NCBI GenBank assembly: GCA_019419485.1
Contig: DXZV01000056.1
Location: 1 to 6,778 of the forward strand
Length of the DNA: 6,778 nt
Direction: 5' to 3'
Source of the DNA: Collinsella sp.
Lineage (GTDB): Bacteria > Actinomycetota > Coriobacteriia > Coriobacteriales > Coriobacteriaceae
The position numbers and the translations under genes were made by a program. Under the pieces are notes generated by a model. That model worked only from the letters and a program-made list of their open reading frames with translations. It was not told the origin of the DNA and searched no databases. This document shows positions 6,187 to 6,778 of the stretch, piece after piece (the stretch's first letter is position 1; each line of letters starts with the position of its first letter).

Positions 6187-6311
6187 GGGCAGGAATGAGG
6201 TCGCTTTCCAACGCATTCCGCAGGGGGCGGCATTATTTTGTAGCGCGAAGCGCGGATCAAAATAATGCCGCATGCCCAAGGACGCGTTGGAAAGCAGCCT
6301 CATTCCTACCC
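6187..6311. repeat. Large near-perfect palindrome 2
   Basis: The left arm 6187-6246 faces the right arm 6250-6311. Paired blocks from outside in are GGG, AGGAATGAGG, GCTTTCCAACGC, then an internal loop of about 12 nt per side, GCGGCATTATTTTG, and the apex GCGC-GAA-GCGC (6243-6253). The apex includes GCGAAGC, a sequence known to form an exceptionally stable mini-hairpin in single-stranded DNA. The left arm holds CATTCCGCAG (6214-6223), whose reverse complement is in palindrome 1 (5954-5963). No target-site duplication is evident. A 67-codon open frame through here (6156-6359) is explained by the palindrome and shows no protein family features. Confidence 0.85.
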
Positions 6312-6349
6312 GAACAGGTGGGTTTACCTGCGCAATTACAAATTCGTAA

Positions 6350-6366
6350 ACTTTTTTGAAAAAAGT
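6350..6366 (+). promoter_or_regulatory. A/T-tract palindrome upstream of the tRNA promoter, UP-element-like
   Basis: ACTTTTTTGAAAAAAGT is a perfect 17-nt palindrome around a central G, ending 2 nt before the -35 box. Phased T6/A6 tracts at this position are typical of UP elements, which bind the RNA polymerase alpha-subunit C-terminal domain at strong stable-RNA promoters. It might instead be a binding site for a dimeric regulator, or stop leftover transcription from upstream. Confidence 0.5.
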
Positions 6367-6368
6367 GC

Positions 6369-6398
6369 TTGCACAGTTCTCGAATCATAGGTTATTAT
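6369..6398 (+). promoter_or_regulatory. Probable housekeeping promoter of the tRNA-Leu gene
   Basis: TTGCAC (6369-6374) as -35 and TATTAT (6393-6398, five of six consensus bases) as -10 are separated by 18 nt. Transcription would start near 6405 and give a 5' leader of about 50 nt, to be removed by RNase P. The leader contains CGCGG (6414-6418) and CCGCG (6434-6438), which can pair. No protein gene lies between this promoter and the tRNA. Confidence 0.65.
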
Positions 6399-6455
6399 CT
6401 TCCTCGTTGAACGCGCGGGTCCAACAAAACGAACCGCGAATCAACAACATAGCAT

Positions 6456-6545
6456 GTCGGAGTGGCGGAATTGGCAGACGCGCTAGCTTGAGGTGCTAGT
6501 GACCGCTTTTTGGTCATGCGGGTTCAAGTCCCGCCTCCGACACCA
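6456..6545 (+). tRNA. tRNA-Leu, anticodon GAG, CCA encoded
   Basis: Class II tRNA with every arm visible. Acceptor stem GTCGGAG (6456-6462) pairs with CTCCGAC (6535-6541), followed by discriminator A6542 and genomic CCA (6543-6545). D stem GCG/CGC is at 6465-6467 and 6479-6481. Anticodon stem CTAGC/GCTAG (6483-6487, 6495-6499) holds loop TTGAGGT with anticodon GAG at 6490-6492, reading CUC and CUU. The long variable arm TGACC/GGTCA (6500-6516) is typical of leucine tRNAs. The T arm is GCGGG/CCCGC with loop TTCAAGT (6523-6529). Confidence 0.97.
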
Positions 6546-6556
6546 TCAAATCTTCT

Positions 6557-6582
6557 GAGCCTCCTCGTGGGGCTTTTATTTT
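6557..6582 (+). terminator. Intrinsic terminator of the tRNA-Leu transcript
   Basis: AGCCTC (6558-6563) pairs with GGGGCT (6569-6574), including one U-G wobble, around a CTCGT loop. TTTTATTTT follows immediately (6574-6582). This is a standard hairpin plus U-tract, 12 nt after the tRNA CCA end, and shows the organism does use canonical terminators. Confidence 0.85.
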
Positions 6583-6588
6583 ACCTAT

Positions 6589-6603
6589 TGGGCGTGTTGC
6601 CCA
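6589..6603 (+). other. Short hairpin upstream of the PAS-domain gene
   Basis: TGGGC (6589-6593) and GCCCA (6599-6603) form a 5-bp stem with a 5-nt loop, just after the tRNA terminator. It may be part of the leader of the following gene. No convincing promoter is visible between 6583 and 6661. Confidence 0.3.
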
Positions 6604-6661
6604 TCATGCTGCGGTATCGTGTGTGCCAATGTATGGCTGCGAAGGATGCGAGGTGCGTCCG

Positions 6662-6778
6662 ATGGAATCACTGGGAAAAGACGATCTTGCCGAGCTGGCT
6701 CGACTGGTCGAGGTGACGAGTGACGCCGTTGCCCTTTGCGCTCAGGATGGCACTATCCTGCATGTCAATCGCCAGATG
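6662..6778 (+). CDS. N-terminus of a PAS-domain protein (3' end outside window)
   Basis: Thirty-nine codons are visible, reading MESLGKDDLAELARLVEVTS and continuing with DAVALCAQDGTILHVNRQM to the last base. The pattern hydrophobic helix, then SDAVAL, then DGTILHVN, is the typical opening of a PAS sensory domain (helix, first strand, DG-x-I-x-x-VN turn). PAS domains at an N-terminus usually regulate a downstream output module such as a histidine kinase, nucleotide cyclase, phosphatase or DNA-binding domain; which one cannot be seen. ATG 6662 is preferred because GAGGTG (6650-6655) lies 6 nt upstream. An in-frame ATG at 6629 would add MYGCEGCEVRP but has no good Shine-Dalgarno. Same direction as the tRNA and opp genes but separated by a terminator, so probably independently transcribed. 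Confidence 0.75.
   Translation, partial: MESLGKDDLAELARLVEVTSDAVALCAQDGTILHVNRQM

Larger units (their letters stand above)
6158..6381. repeat. Outer inverted repeat reaching into the tRNA promoter
   Basis: GAGAACTGTGCA (6158-6169) is the exact reverse complement of TGCACAGTTCTC (6370-6381), a perfect 12-bp pair. With a 3-base gap the match extends to AGCA on the left and TGCT on the right. On the other side it extends weakly (CTCAAACATGTT read on the minus strand against CTCGAATCATAGGTT). The right copy is the -35 region and early spacer of the tRNA-Leu promoter. The left copy lacks a -10 box, so it resembles a decayed inverted duplicate of the promoter rather than a working divergent promoter. 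The pair encloses palindrome 2 but is offset from its centre by about 20 bp. Confidence 0.7.

Noticed and set aside
5860..6311. Repeats considered as a CRISPR array, integron attC array or prophage attachment site
   Set aside because: There are only two diverged palindromes with no regular spacers, no cas, integrase or phage genes, and no duplicate of the tRNA 3' end inside the window.
6156..6359. 67-codon plus-strand frame across palindrome 2
   Set aside because: Explained by the inverted repeat, with no family features and a composition unlike the real genes here.
6510..6716. 68-codon plus-strand frame starting in the tRNA
   Set aside because: It begins inside the tRNA variable arm, crosses the terminator and overlaps the better-supported PAS-domain gene in another frame.

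Overview
The window is a GC-rich stretch with a complete-looking peptide ABC-transporter operon, a gene-poor spacer dominated by large palindromes, a tRNA-Leu gene, and the first codons of a PAS-domain protein. Codon use (AAG for Lys, GAG for Glu, mostly C- or T-ending codons), the protein sequences and the Actinobacteria-like gene style suggest a gut coriobacterium such as Collinsella or a close relative. That assignment is inference from style, not a database match.

Region 1 (1-5845, all + strand): oppA (5' end outside the window), then oppB, oppC, oppD and oppF. OppA is the substrate-binding lipoprotein, OppB and OppC form the membrane channel, and OppD and OppF are the two ATPases. oppB to oppF are packed with gaps of 14, 2 and 0 nt and each has a Shine-Dalgarno sequence, so they are almost certainly one co-transcribed, translationally coupled unit. 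A 156-nt spacer with a series of hairpins separates oppA from oppB. It probably sets the usual excess of binding protein over channel and ATPases by attenuation or 3'-end stabilisation.

Region 2 (5846-6455): no credible protein gene. It holds two large near-perfect palindromes (cores 5860-5991 and 6187-6311), a GC-rich terminator-like hairpin (6058-6083), a 13-bp tandem duplication (6088-6113) and the tRNA promoter (about 6369-6398). The palindromes share a sequence core (ATTCCGCAG and its flanks) and a C-GAA-G / C-TTC-G apex, and look like two diverged members of one repeat family. Each is also surrounded by a second, outer inverted repeat. For the first, the outer arm lies inside the last codons of oppF. 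For the second, it overlaps the -35 region of the tRNA promoter. This is the most unusual feature of the window.

Region 3 (6456-6778): tRNA-Leu(GAG) with encoded CCA, a canonical U-tract terminator, and the start of a gene whose first 39 residues resemble the beginning of a PAS sensor domain; it runs off the window.
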